A stretch of 26,896 nucleotides of DNA, taken from positions 1 to 26,896 of the forward strand of contig CAVWBP010000027.1 in the NCBI GenBank assembly GCA_963753165.1. Direction: 5' to 3'. Of the stretch, positions 1 through 8,062 are shown piece after piece. This DNA is from JAKLQR01 sp963753165 (GTDB lineage: Bacteria; Nitrospirota; Thermodesulfovibrionia; Thermodesulfovibrionales; SM23-35). Every line of letters begins with the position of its first letter. Within the stretch, counting starts at the first letter, position 1. The notes below the pieces were generated by a model. The model did not search any database, was not told where the DNA came from, and saw only the letters and a program-made list of their open reading frames with translations. The translations under genes and the position numbers were made by a program.

Positions 1-1
1 T

Positions 2-424
2 ATGAAAGGGAAAAAGAGCTTATTCAATTTTCTGAGTGATGAAGATATCGAGAATTTGTCCGCTTTTTTTGAAAGCAAGCATATCCCTGCTGGCGAGGCT
101 CTCTGGAAAAAAGAGGACCCTTTCGATTATATAGCTATTATTGCTTCAGGAAAGGTGGAAATAAAAAAAGAGGCGGAGTTCGGGGGCATGAATGTGATTA
201 TGGGCAAATATAGCAGGGGGGCATTATGCATCCTTGATGACAGTCTCAGGAAAGTTACCGCGGTAGCACTTGAAGATGTCTCCCTCGCGATAATTACTCA
301 GGAAAGCCTTGATAAACTGATCGCCACAAATCCTGAATTGGGAGCCAAACTCCTGAAGGGTATGCTCCTTACGGTATCAGATCGTTTAAGAAAATCCTTT
401 GATCGCATTGTAACGTTCTTCTGA
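2..424 (+). CDS. Cyclic-nucleotide-binding (Crp/cNMP) domain protein
   Basis: A 140-residue protein made of a single cNMP-binding-type beta-roll. The N-terminus (SLFNFLSDEDIENLSAFF) and the following IPAGEALWKKEDPFDYIAII stretch match the first helix and first beta strands of this fold, with the usual SGKVEI turn. There is no helix-turn-helix after the roll, so it is not a full Crp-type activator. The classical phosphate-binding cassette (FGE...RAA) is not recognisable: the corresponding part reads YSRGALCILDDSLRKVTAVA, so nucleotide binding is doubtful. It may be a sensor or regulatory subunit. The ATG lies one base from the window edge, so a longer protein beginning upstream cannot be excluded. 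A P-type ATPase follows 84 bases downstream on the same strand, and co-regulation with ion transport is possible but unproven. Confidence 0.75.
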   Translation: MKGKKSLFNFLSDEDIENLSAFFESKHIPAGEALWKKEDPFDYIAIIASGKVEIKKEAEFGGMNVIMGKYSRGALCILDDSLRKVTAVALEDVSLAIITQESLDKLIATNPELGAKLLKGMLLTVSDRLRKSFDRIVTFF

Positions 425-508
425 TCTGTTTTATTTCGTTGACTCACTGAATTATAGTGGATGTATTTGCTCCTGCTTTATTAAGAGTTATACCATGAAA
501 GGTGAAGA

Positions 509-3172
509 ATGAACTGGTATCAATCAACTGTCAAGGAAACATTCGAAAAGCTTAGGGCGTCAGAGAGCGGACTATCCGATTCAGAGATCAAAGAGCGTCT
601 CCTGCAGTTCGGCCTGAACAAATTCATTGAAGAAGAGAAGACAAGCAGACTGAAAATACTTATCCACCAGTTTACCAGTCCACTTATTTATATCCTGCTC
701 ATCGCCGGTGTGGTGACAATTTTTCTAAAGGAGTATATAGACTCGGGAGTAATCTTTGCTGTTGTAATACTGAATGCAATTATCGGATATATACAGGAGT
801 ACAAGGCAGAGGAGAGTGTCAGGGCCCTCAAGAAAATGGTTGTTCCAAAAGCTAAGGTTCTGCGGGAAGGAAAAGAGAAGGAAATTAATAGTGAAGATCT
901 TGTGCCGGGGGATATTGTTTTGCTTGCATCAGGAGTGAGAGTGCCTGCAGATCTCAGACTGTTTAAAACAATTGAACTGAGGGTTGAAGAAGCAATGCTG
1001 ACCGGAGAGTCCCTGCCTGCTGAAAAAGTAACTTCCCCGATCAAAGAAGCAAACTTGACACCCGGTGATCAGAAAAATATGGCATTTATGGGCACAATTG
1101 TCGTAAGCGGCAGGGCGAAAGGCGTTGTTGTTGAGACAGGACATAGCACGGTCCTCGGACAGATTGCCACCGAAGTCAGGGAAGTGGCAGTGGTAAAGAC
1201 CCCCCTTCAGTATAAACTTATGCGGTTTGCGAAGTTAATAGGAATTCTCGTAATAGCCTTTTCAGCCTTGGTCTTTGGAGTAGGAATATTGTTGGGAGGA
1301 AAGGCCTCCGAAATGTTTATGATTGCCGTGGCCACGGCAGTATCAGCAATTCCTGAAGGGCTTCCGGTCGCGGTAACGATAGTGATGGCTATCGGTGTTG
1401 CGAGGATGGCAAGGCGAAATGCCGTCATAAGAAAATTGCCTGCGGTTGAGACACTCGGAAGCACAACCGTTATAGGGTCAGATAAGACTGGCACCCTCAC
1501 AAAGAACGAGATGACCGTAAGGGTAGTGTACGATGGTGAAAAGGCATATAGAATAAGCGGAATCGGTTATGAACCAAAGGGGGAAATCCTCTATCAACTG
1601 GAACCGGTCGATATCAAGGCGTCTGCGAACCTGCTCATGGTCTTTAGGATAGGCATGCTCTGCAATGAATCCAATATTTATGAGGAGGAAGGTGAGTTTA
1701 AGGTAGATGGTGATCCGACAGAAGGGGCATTAATCGTTTCTGCAATGAAAGCAGGTCTTAACCTTATAGAGGAAACAAGACACTATCCTCAAACAGCAAT
1801 AATACCGTTTGAGTCTGAGCATGGGTATATGGCGACCCTTCACAGACACGGCGGGAAAAAGTTTATTTTTGTAAAAGGTGCTCCGGAAAAAATACTCGAT
1901 ATGTGTACTGAATGTGTAGTAAAGGATAAGATCGAGACAAAAGAAATACTGAATAAAGCCCACCTTTTTGCCAGAGAAGGTATGAGGGTCCTTGCCATGG
2001 CTTATAAGGAAGCCCCTCAAGATATCGATGAGATAACCCACCATGATGTTGAGGAAAATCTTGTATACGTTGGTTTACAGGGAATGATCGACCCACCAAG
2101 AACGGATGTTATGGATGCAGTGAAAGGCTGTAAAAAAGCCGGCATTAAGGTTGTAATGATCACGGGAGACCATGCTGCTACAGCCTCAGCAATAGCAAAG
2201 ATGCTCGGAATATCAAGTGAGGAATCCGGGGTTATGACCGGCAAAGAGATAGAAGCAATGAGTGATGATGAACTCTTCAATAAGGTCAAAGACATTTCTG
2301 TTTTTGCAAGGGTCTCACCCAAGCATAAACTCAGGATAGTTGAGCAGTTGATTCGATACGGAGAGATCGTTGCCGTGACGGGTGACGGAGTAAATGATGC
2401 ACCGGCCCTCAGGGCAGCACATATAGGAATCGCAATGGGGAAGTCGGGAACCGATGTTGCAAAAGAAGCATCTGATATGGTTCTCGCAGATGATAACTTT
2501 GCCAGTATTTTTGCTGCAGTTGAAGAGGGAAGGGTTGTATATGACAACATAAAGAAGGTTACCCTTTTCCTCATATCATGTGGTTTTGGAGAACTGATTG
2601 CCATCATCGGAACAATAGTCATGGGATACCCTATTCCATATATCCCTGCACAGATTCTCTGGCTTAATCTTGTAACGAATGGACTGCAGGATGTTGCTCT
2701 TGCCTTTGAGCCGGCAGAAAAAGGTGTGTTAAACAGACCTCCAAGGAACCCAAAGGAAGGCATTTTATCAAGCCTTATGGTACAGAGAACAGTATTAATG
2801 GGAATAACGCTGGCTGCCGGAACACTGTTTTTATTTATCTCAAACCTTAACGCAGGAGTGCCTCTTGAAAGGGCGCGTACAATCGCCCTCACAACAATGG
2901 TCTTTTTCCAATTCTATCAGGCGTTCAACTGTCGTTCAGAGACACAATCCGTTTTCAGAATGAGTCCGATAAGCAATCCATTGCTGTTTATCAGCATGAT
3001 TGCTGCATTCCTTGCTCAACTGTCGGTGATTTATGTTCCGGCGTTCCAGTGGGTCTTCAGGACAGTGCCGATTACAATGAACGAGTGGGTGCAAATATTT
3101 CTGGTCTCCACTACAATTATACTTGTAGTTGAGATGGATAAATGGATAAGGGGGAGAAAGCAGGGTCGTTAG
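509..3172 (+). CDS. P2-type cation-transporting ATPase (Ca2+-ATPase-like)
   Basis: An 887-residue integral membrane pump that would couple ATP hydrolysis to cation export across the inner membrane. Features in order: N-terminal cation-ATPase domain (residues about 1-70), actuator TGES at 165-168, membrane helix 4 with PEGLP at 282-286, phosphorylation motif DKTGTLT with the aspartate at 325, nucleotide-binding domain with KGAPE near 460, hinge TGDGVND at 624-630, and a C-terminal set of membrane helices. PEGLP is typical of Ca2+ and Na+/K+ pumps (P2) rather than heavy-metal (P1B, CPC) or fungal H+ pumps. Helix 6 reads NLVTNGLQD (720-728): SERCA has an aspartate where N724 sits, so the transported ion is uncertain. 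Length is normal for the family and there are no frame breaks. The histidine kinase starts 25 bases downstream. Confidence 0.93.
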   Translation: MNWYQSTVKETFEKLRASESGLSDSEIKERLLQFGLNKFIEEEKTSRLKILIHQFTSPLIYILLIAGVVTIFLKEYIDSGVIFAVVILNAIIGYIQEYKAEESVRALKKMVVPKAKVLREGKEKEINSEDLVPGDIVLLASGVRVPADLRLFKTIELRVEEAMLTGESLPAEKVTSPIKEANLTPGDQKNMAFMGTIVVSGRAKGVVVETGHSTVLGQIATEVREVAVVKTPLQYKLMRFAKLIGILVIAFSALVFGVGILLGGKASEMFMIAVATAVSAIPEGLPVAVTIVMAIGVARMARRNAVIRKLPAVETLGSTTVIGSDKTGTLTKNEMTVRVVYDGEKAYRISGIGYEPKGEILYQLEPVDIKASANLLMVFRIGMLCNESNIYEEEGEFKVDGDPTEGALIVSAMKAGLNLIEETRHYPQTAIIPFESEHGYMATLHRHGGKKFIFVKGAPEKILDMCTECVVKDKIETKEILNKAHLFAREGMRVLAMAYKEAPQDIDEITHHDVEENLVYVGLQGMIDPPRTDVMDAVKGCKKAGIKVVMITGDHAATASAIAKMLGISSEESGVMTGKEIEAMSDDELFNKVKDISVFARVSPKHKLRIVEQLIRYGEIVAVTGDGVNDAPALRAAHIGIAMGKSGTDVAKEASDMVLADDNFASIFAAVEEGRVVYDNIKKVTLFLISCGFGELIAIIGTIVMGYPIPYIPAQILWLNLVTNGLQDVALAFEPAEKGVLNRPPRNPKEGILSSLMVQRTVLMGITLAAGTLFLFISNLNAGVPLERARTIALTTMVFFQFYQAFNCRSETQSVFRMSPISNPLLFISMIAAFLAQLSVIYVPAFQWVFRTVPITMNEWVQIFLVSTTIILVVEMDKWIRGRKQGR

Positions 3173-3197
3173 TTTTGCTGCGGTTTTCAAATGCTTA

Positions 3198-4205
3198 ATG
3201 AAAAAATATTACATAGCTGTTATTGTAATTACTACAGCACTTATCACATTTCTGCACCTTGCAATTTATCAGGAACAATCTCCTCATATTGTTTTTGAGG
3301 AGCTTTACTATATACCGCTTCTCTTTGGGGCACTGTTCTTCGGGCTTAAGGGTGCTATCCTCACTTACTTATTCGCATCGTTGTTATACCTGCCTTTCTT
3401 TTTTGGAAACTGGACCGTGTCGTTTTTGGGTTTAGCGGACAGGCTTTTGCATATTTTGTTTACAGGAGTGTTCACAATCCTCGCGGGGTACCTTGTCGAT
3501 CGCGAAAGAAGACACCAGAAGGAATTGGAAAAGGGACAGTATCTCGCTGGCATTGGTCAGGTTGCCACAACCATTGTTCATGACCTGAAAAACCCCCTGA
3601 TCGTAATATTGGGCTTCGCAAAACGCATACGAGACGGTAAAGGGAACATCGACAGGGCGGCACAAACAATTATTGAATCAGCCGAAAATATGCAGAAGAT
3701 CGTCCATGACGTGCTTGACTTCTCCAAACCGATAAAACTCGAATTGAAGGAAGAGGACCTCGGTAGTATTGTTAGAAAGGCGTGTGATTATTGTAAGTTA
3801 AAGGCAGCCGAGAAAGGCGTCACTTTGTCTGTCGATATACCTGACCGTACAGTGAAGCATCTGATAGACGGCTTTGCCATGCAGAGGGCTCTTGTAAACC
3901 TCATTAATAACGGTATCGAAGCTTCGGCAAAAGGGCAATTGGTGACGGTCTTTGTGAAAACTGGCAGCCAGTATCAGACAATTCGCATTAAAGATGTCGG
4001 TTCTGGCATGGACCGGGAAACAATCGAAAATGTCTTCACACCATTTTATTCAAAGAAAAGTAAAGGGACCGGACTTGGGATGCCAATCGCAAAGAAGATA
4101 ATCGAGGGTCATCAGGGTAAGATTCACATAAACAGTCATCCAGGACAGGGTACAGAGATAACGATAGAGTTGCCATGTAATTCGATAGAACTAACAAAGA
4201 GGTAA
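3198..4205 (+). CDS. Membrane-bound sensor histidine kinase
   Basis: A 335-residue kinase with about four hydrophobic segments in residues 1-100 and little periplasmic sequence, so it probably senses a membrane or intracellular cue. A short linker leads to the dimerisation domain, with H128 in HDLKNP as the expected phospho-acceptor. The ATP-binding domain shows the N-box (N234 to N238), G1 (DVGSG, 266-270), F-box (FTPF, 280-283) and G2 (GTGLG, 290-294), so catalysis looks intact. No PAS, GAF or receiver domain is visible, and no response regulator gene lies in the window, making it an orphan here. It follows the P-type ATPase by 25 bases and may share its transcript. A good Shine-Dalgarno is not obvious before the ATG. 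Confidence 0.92.
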   Translation: MKKYYIAVIVITTALITFLHLAIYQEQSPHIVFEELYYIPLLFGALFFGLKGAILTYLFASLLYLPFFFGNWTVSFLGLADRLLHILFTGVFTILAGYLVDRERRHQKELEKGQYLAGIGQVATTIVHDLKNPLIVILGFAKRIRDGKGNIDRAAQTIIESAENMQKIVHDVLDFSKPIKLELKEEDLGSIVRKACDYCKLKAAEKGVTLSVDIPDRTVKHLIDGFAMQRALVNLINNGIEASAKGQLVTVFVKTGSQYQTIRIKDVGSGMDRETIENVFTPFYSKKSKGTGLGMPIAKKIIEGHQGKIHINSHPGQGTEITIELPCNSIELTKR

Positions 4206-4283
4206 CAACAAATGAAAATGAATAACGCATTATTGCAGAGCGTGCGGTGATTTCTCACGGAGTTGCCGGAAGCCAGCAGAATT

Positions 4284-5979
4284 ATGAACAACGGACCAAA
4301 AATCGCATACTTTTCTATGGAGATAGGGCTTGAAGCCCGGATGCCAACTTACAGCGGCGGCTTGGGTGTGCTGGCGGGAGATACGATCCGCTCCGCAGCC
4401 GATCTCAAGGTTCCTATGGTAGCGGTCACGCTGCTTCACCGCAAGGGATATTTTCGCCAGAAGCTTGATGCAAGCGGGTGGCAGACTGAGGAGCCTGTCG
4501 AGTGGGCTGTTGAAAGTTATTTTGGAAGAGATACCAAAGAAAACCTTCGTCACTATCGAGGGACGGAATGTTTATCTTCGCTCCTGGAAATATGAAGTCA
4601 ACGGCATCGGAGATTTTAAAGTACCGGTGTATTTCCTGGATTCGGATCTTCCGGAAAATTCCGAATGGGACAGGACACTGACCCATTTCCTTTACGGAGG
4701 GGACCAGTATTACCGCCTCTGTCAGGAGGTAATCCTCGGTATCGGCGGCGTGAGGATGCTCCGTGCCCTTGGATATGAAAACATTAAGCGGTTCCATATG
4801 AATGAAGGACATGCTAGCCTTCTTGCATTGGAGCTTCTCAATGAACAGGCAGGAAAAACAGGGCGAGAGCCAACCCGGCCTGAAGATATTGAAGCTGTCA
4901 GAGAACAATGCATTTTCACAACTCACACGCCGGTACCGGCCGGACATGATCAATTCCCCATTGAATTAATACGCCGCATCATCGGGCCCCGTGAAGATCT
5001 TTTTAAAATAAAAGATATTTTCCTGTATAACGACCTGTTTAATATGACGTATCTTGCTTTGAATATGAGCCGCTTTATTAATGGAGTAGCAAAAAAACAC
5101 GGGGAAGTTTCACAGCTGATGTTCGAAGGGTATACAATCGATGCCATCACGAACGGAGTTCATGCAGCGACTTGGACCACAAAACCCTTTCAGAACCTTT
5201 ATGACCGGTATATCCCTGGCTGGAGAGAGGACAATTTCAGCCTCCGATATGCTCTAAGCATCCCGAAGCACGAGGTCTGGGAGGCCCATGCCTTCGCGAA
5301 GAATGAATTGATTCAGCATGTGAACCGAGAAACCGGAGCCGCGATGGATACGGACGTTCTGACACTCGGTTTTGCACGGAGGTCGACAACGTATAAGAGA
5401 GGAGAACTTCTTTTTCAGGATGGTGAGAGGCTCAAAAGAATATCATCGGAGGTCGGCAGGTTTCAGGTAATTTACGCCGGCAAGGCTCATCCGCAAGACT
5501 CTGCGGGCAAGGAGATCATCAAGCGAATCTTTCATGCAAAAGAATCCCTCAAGGCGAACATAAAGATCGCTTATCTTGAGAATTACGACATGGAGAAAGG
5601 GAAGCTCATAACATCAGGGGTTGATGTATGGTTGAATACCCCTCAACCGCCCCTCGAAGCCTCAGGGACAAGCGGGATGAAAGCTGCCCTTAACGGCGTC
5701 CCAAGCCTGAGCGTTCTGGACGGTTGGTGGATTGAAGGGTATATAGAAGGAATCACCGGATGGTCCATTGGTGAGGCTGGCAGGGGAGCCGAAGCGAGCA
5801 GCGACTGGTCAAATGATGCCTTATCTCTTTACAACAAGTTGGAGAATGTTGTTATTCCACTTTTCTATCATGATAGGGATCGCTTCATCGAAATGATGCG
5901 CTCTTCCATTGCCCTGAACGGTTCGTTTTTCAATACCCAGAGAATGATGCTGCAGTATGTGTTGAGAGCGTATTTCTGA
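4284..5979 (+). pseudogene. glgP: Alpha-glucan (glycogen) phosphorylase, interrupted by a frameshift
   Basis: Glycosyltransferase family 35 enzyme that would release glucose-1-phosphate from glycogen or maltodextrin using pyridoxal phosphate. The N-terminal part (IAYFSMEIGLE, YSGGLGVLAGD) and the remainder (HMNEGHASLL, ITNGVHAATW, ASGTSGMKAALNG with the PLP lysine codon at 5680-5682) together match the short bacterial/archaeal type of about 560 residues. They lie in different frames. The first frame runs correctly to PVEWAVE and the second resumes at VILEEIPKK, the junction being a GAAAG run at 4512-4516. Removing one A there restores an unbroken protein of the expected length. The ATG at 4284 is preferred over a TTG at 4263 because family members begin near the MNNGPKIAYFS position. 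Whether this is an error in the sequence or a true mutation cannot be told from the sequence alone. Confidence 0.9.
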
Positions 5980-6084
5980 ACATATCCCCGATTTTCCTGG
6001 TATGTCAGACCTTGTACGAATGAGAATAATAGAGGAAACAAAGGAGCAAGCATGAAATATCCGGAAAGGGTTAAAAGAGCCATC

Positions 6085-6196
6085 ATATAGACCCGGCGGT
6101 GGTAAACAATCCCTGATTACATCATTATCTGACGTTGTGGGCATGATCGTTTATTTTTCAATAGCCAACTGGGTTCCCGGCACCGTTTTGCAATGA
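6085..6196 (+). pseudogene. mgtE: Remnant of the C-terminus of an MgtE-type Mg2+ transporter
   Basis: In the 426-base gap after glgP, one frame reads IDPAVVNNP. After a shift of one base (a missing C in CCCTG near 6116) the next reads LITSLSDVVGMIVYFSIA to a stop at 6194-6196. Joined, these resemble the last membrane helix of MgtE channels, whose usual form is DPA..SGP..T...DV.G...YF.IA. No other MgtE sequence is present upstream, so this is a truncated, decayed tail. Just before it, a strong Shine-Dalgarno (AAAGGAG, 6040-6046) stands five bases before an ATG at 6052 that opens only 12 codons (stop at 6088-6090). The rest of the gap up to 6405 contains the inverted repeat at 6309-6338 and nothing else I can name. 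Confidence 0.55.
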
Positions 6197-6308
6197 ACTT
6201 CCAGGTCGTTTTTTGCTACACTATACCTAGTCGGTTCCACAGGAACAGCAATAAGAATTCATTGCGTTTGAGCAATCATGGAACTGGAAATTCTATCCCG
6301 AAACAAGT

Positions 6309-6338
6309 CCTGGATATGAGATCAGACGGATATCCAGG
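6309..6338 (+). repeat. Perfect 9-bp inverted repeat upstream of htpX
   Basis: CCTGGATAT at 6309-6317 is the exact reverse complement of ATATCCAGG at 6330-6338, with a 12-base loop. Two G-T wobbles could lengthen the stem. It lies about 68 bases before the htpX start, inside the probable leader. No T-run follows, so it is not a typical terminator. It could be an operator or an mRNA leader structure. Confidence 0.5.
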
Positions 6339-6405
6339 GTGAAACAAACAGGATTCCAGCCTAGATGAAAGTCCGGAAGATGCTTTACCGGAAAAGGAGG
6401 GAACA

Positions 6406-7302
6406 ATGCGCAGAGTACTATATTTCCTGATAACCAACCTGGCGATTGTAATAGTGCTGGGAATTGTACTGAGAATTCTCGGTGTTGAACCTTATCTGAC
6501 CGCGTACGGCCTCAATTATCAGTCGCTCCTCATATTTTCTGTCGTTTTCGGTATGGGCGGGTCATTCATAAGCCTTGCGCTCTCGAAGTGGAGCGCAAAG
6601 AGACTTACAAGGGCTCAGGTGATAACTTCGCCTGCAAGTGAAACAGAGCGTTGGCTCGTCAAAACGATAGGAGAACTTGCTTCCAGGGCCGGCATAGGAA
6701 TGCCAGAGGTTGCCATATTCCCCTCTGATGACATGAATGCGTTTGCAACCGGCATGAAGCGGAACAACGCCCTTGTGGCCGTCTCAAGCGGGATGCTGCG
6801 GCGCATGGACAAGGAGAAAATCCGCGCAGTACTGGCGCATGAAGTGGCCCATGTAAAAAATGGAGACATGGTAACCCTTGCGCTCATACAGGGTGTGGTG
6901 AATACATTCGTCATATTCTTTGCGCGTATTATCGGGTATACCGTTGACAGAGTGATATTCAGAAATGAGAGGGGGCATGGTATAGGTTTCTGGGTAACGA
7001 CGATCATCGCAGAGATATGCCTCGCAATGCTTGCCTCGATTATCGTCTTCTGGTTTTCAAGGAAAAGGGAATACCGCGCAGACAGCGGTTCCGCGGATTT
7101 GGTTGGAAAAAAGCCCATGATAGGCGCACTCGAAGCCTTGAAAGCCTCTATACAGCAGCCTCATCTGCCTGACCAAATGGCGGCTTTTGGTATCTCCGGG
7201 ACTAAAAAGCAGGGGTTGAAAGCGCTCTTTGCAACCCATCCGAACCTCGATGACCGGATTAATAACCTTATGGAGTCGAGGTATCCTGATTACAAGCCCT
7301 GA
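6406..7302 (+). CDS. htpX: HtpX-like M48 membrane zinc metalloprotease
   Basis: A 298-residue inner-membrane protease of the HtpX family, which degrades damaged membrane proteins under envelope stress. There are two hydrophobic helices at residues 4-25 and 40-60. The zinc site HEVAH has H145, catalytic E146 and H149, followed by about two more membrane segments (160-178 and 197-216). The third ligand is expected at E222 in SRKREYRAD. The sequence from RRVLYFLITNLAI to the C-terminal FATHPNLDDRI segment matches the family along its whole length. A strong AAGGAGGG Shine-Dalgarno sits just before the ATG at 6406. It stands alone, with no co-directional partner close by. The leader carries the 9-bp inverted repeat described separately. 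Confidence 0.95.
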   Translation: MRRVLYFLITNLAIVIVLGIVLRILGVEPYLTAYGLNYQSLLIFSVVFGMGGSFISLALSKWSAKRLTRAQVITSPASETERWLVKTIGELASRAGIGMPEVAIFPSDDMNAFATGMKRNNALVAVSSGMLRRMDKEKIRAVLAHEVAHVKNGDMVTLALIQGVVNTFVIFFARIIGYTVDRVIFRNERGHGIGFWVTTIIAEICLAMLASIIVFWFSRKREYRADSGSADLVGKKPMIGALEALKASIQQPHLPDQMAAFGISGTKKQGLKALFATHPNLDDRINNLMESRYPDYKP

Positions 7303-7481
7303 TTGGACAGGGCAGATACTTTGTTGCCAACCGGGCGATATCAGATATATTGTCATTTAAGGACAGCCATCATGAGAATTTCCTATTCAAAGCAACACGT
7401 TGTGAAAAATATCCTAACTGTTTGATTGATGAAGAAATTCTCGGCTGGATTCAAATCTTGAAAAACAAGACTCGTGGCTGA
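7302..7481 (+). other. Possible unidentified coding remnant after htpX
   Basis: This open stretch of 59 codons begins at the htpX stop and ends at a TGA (7479-7481). It has no ATG or GTG start and no ribosome-binding site. It reads as protein-like, for example CEKYPNCLIDEEILGWIQIL, with two cysteines and a basic end, but I recognise no family. An open frame of this length occurs by chance fairly often, so it may be nothing. The rest of the 331-base gap to 7633 holds one copy of a dispersed 24-base repeat and no gene. Confidence 0.2.
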
Positions 7482-7501
7482 ATGAGAGATTTTGAATCGT
7501 T
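7478..7501 (-). repeat. Dispersed 24-base repeat, copy 1
   Basis: Read on the minus strand this matches 18382-18405 (plus strand) at 22 of 24 positions. The shared core is TCAAAATCTCTC. Both copies lie in gene-free DNA. That degree of match is not expected by chance between two short intergenic regions, so a common mobile or repeat origin is likely. The type is unknown. Confidence 0.45.
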
Positions 7502-7633
7502 TCGGGCGATCTTCACTTTTTCGGTGAACTGTTCCTATCGAGGTGAGATTTAAAGAGCGTTTAGCAGCGGTAGTATTTGAAAAAATAAAACTCACGAAAC
7601 TGGGGATACAGTTGAATAAGATTCAGCAGAGAA

Positions 7634-8053
7634 TCAACCGGTATTCATGTCCTGAATCAGCTTCAGGACTATCTCTTTTATCTCATCCCGTGCCCGTCTG
7701 AAATCGTTCATCCTTGCTTCTTCCGATCCGAGTGTGCCGACCGGGTCCCGGACCGGGATATGGGTTCGTTTTACCTCGAAAGGTATGCAGGAACAAATCC
7801 TTTCCGCATAATCACACAGTGTTACCACGAGATCCATCTGCTGCAGGAGCCCGGTGTCAATCTCTTTTGATTTCTGGCCTGAGATGTCGATGTCCAGTTC
7901 CCGCATTACCTCTGCTGCCTTCCTGTGGACACCGGCGGACATGATCCCGGCGCTGTGTACTTCTATTACACCCTTTCCGAATTCCCTGGCAAAACCTTCT
8001 GCCATCTGGCTTCTGCAGGAATTTGCCGTGCATATGAACATGATTTTTTTCAT
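7634..8053 (-). CDS. arsC: Arsenate reductase, thioredoxin-coupled (low-molecular-weight phosphatase fold)
   Basis: A 139-residue cytosolic enzyme that would reduce arsenate to arsenite. The P-loop CTANSCRS has the nucleophile C8 and R14 (CX5R). The redox relay cysteines C80 and C87 are spaced as in the Staphylococcus plasmid pI258 enzyme (C10, C82, C89), and the catalytic aspartate lies in RDP (D103). These cysteines separate it from plain tyrosine phosphatases and from glutaredoxin-dependent ArsC. The ATG is nine bases after the stop of the thioredoxin/CcdA-like gene, with an AAAGG ribosome site in the join, so the two are almost certainly co-transcribed. No arsenite pump (ArsB or Acr3) or ArsR repressor is seen nearby, so the arsenic role is incomplete in this window. 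Confidence 0.93.
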   Translation of the reverse strand: MKKIMFICTANSCRSQMAEGFAREFGKGVIEVHSAGIMSAGVHRKAAEVMRELDIDISGQKSKEIDTGLLQQMDLVVTLCDYAERICSCIPFEVKRTHIPVRDPVGTLGSEEARMNDFRRARDEIKEIVLKLIQDMNTG

Positions 8054-8062
8054 GAGGACCTT

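Noticed and set aside
2017..2892. Long open frame of 291 codons on the minus strand inside the P-type ATPase gene
   Set aside because: It is antisense to a fully conserved ATPase region, has no recognisable domains, and its composition is that expected from the opposite strand of the ATPase codons.
4230..4553. Minus-strand open frame over the start of glgP
   Set aside because: The plus strand encodes conserved phosphorylase sequence here and the minus frame shows no features.
7297..7314. GCCCTG/CAGGGC hairpin at the htpX stop as a terminator
   Set aside because: The stem is only six base pairs, overlaps the coding end and has no T-run after it.
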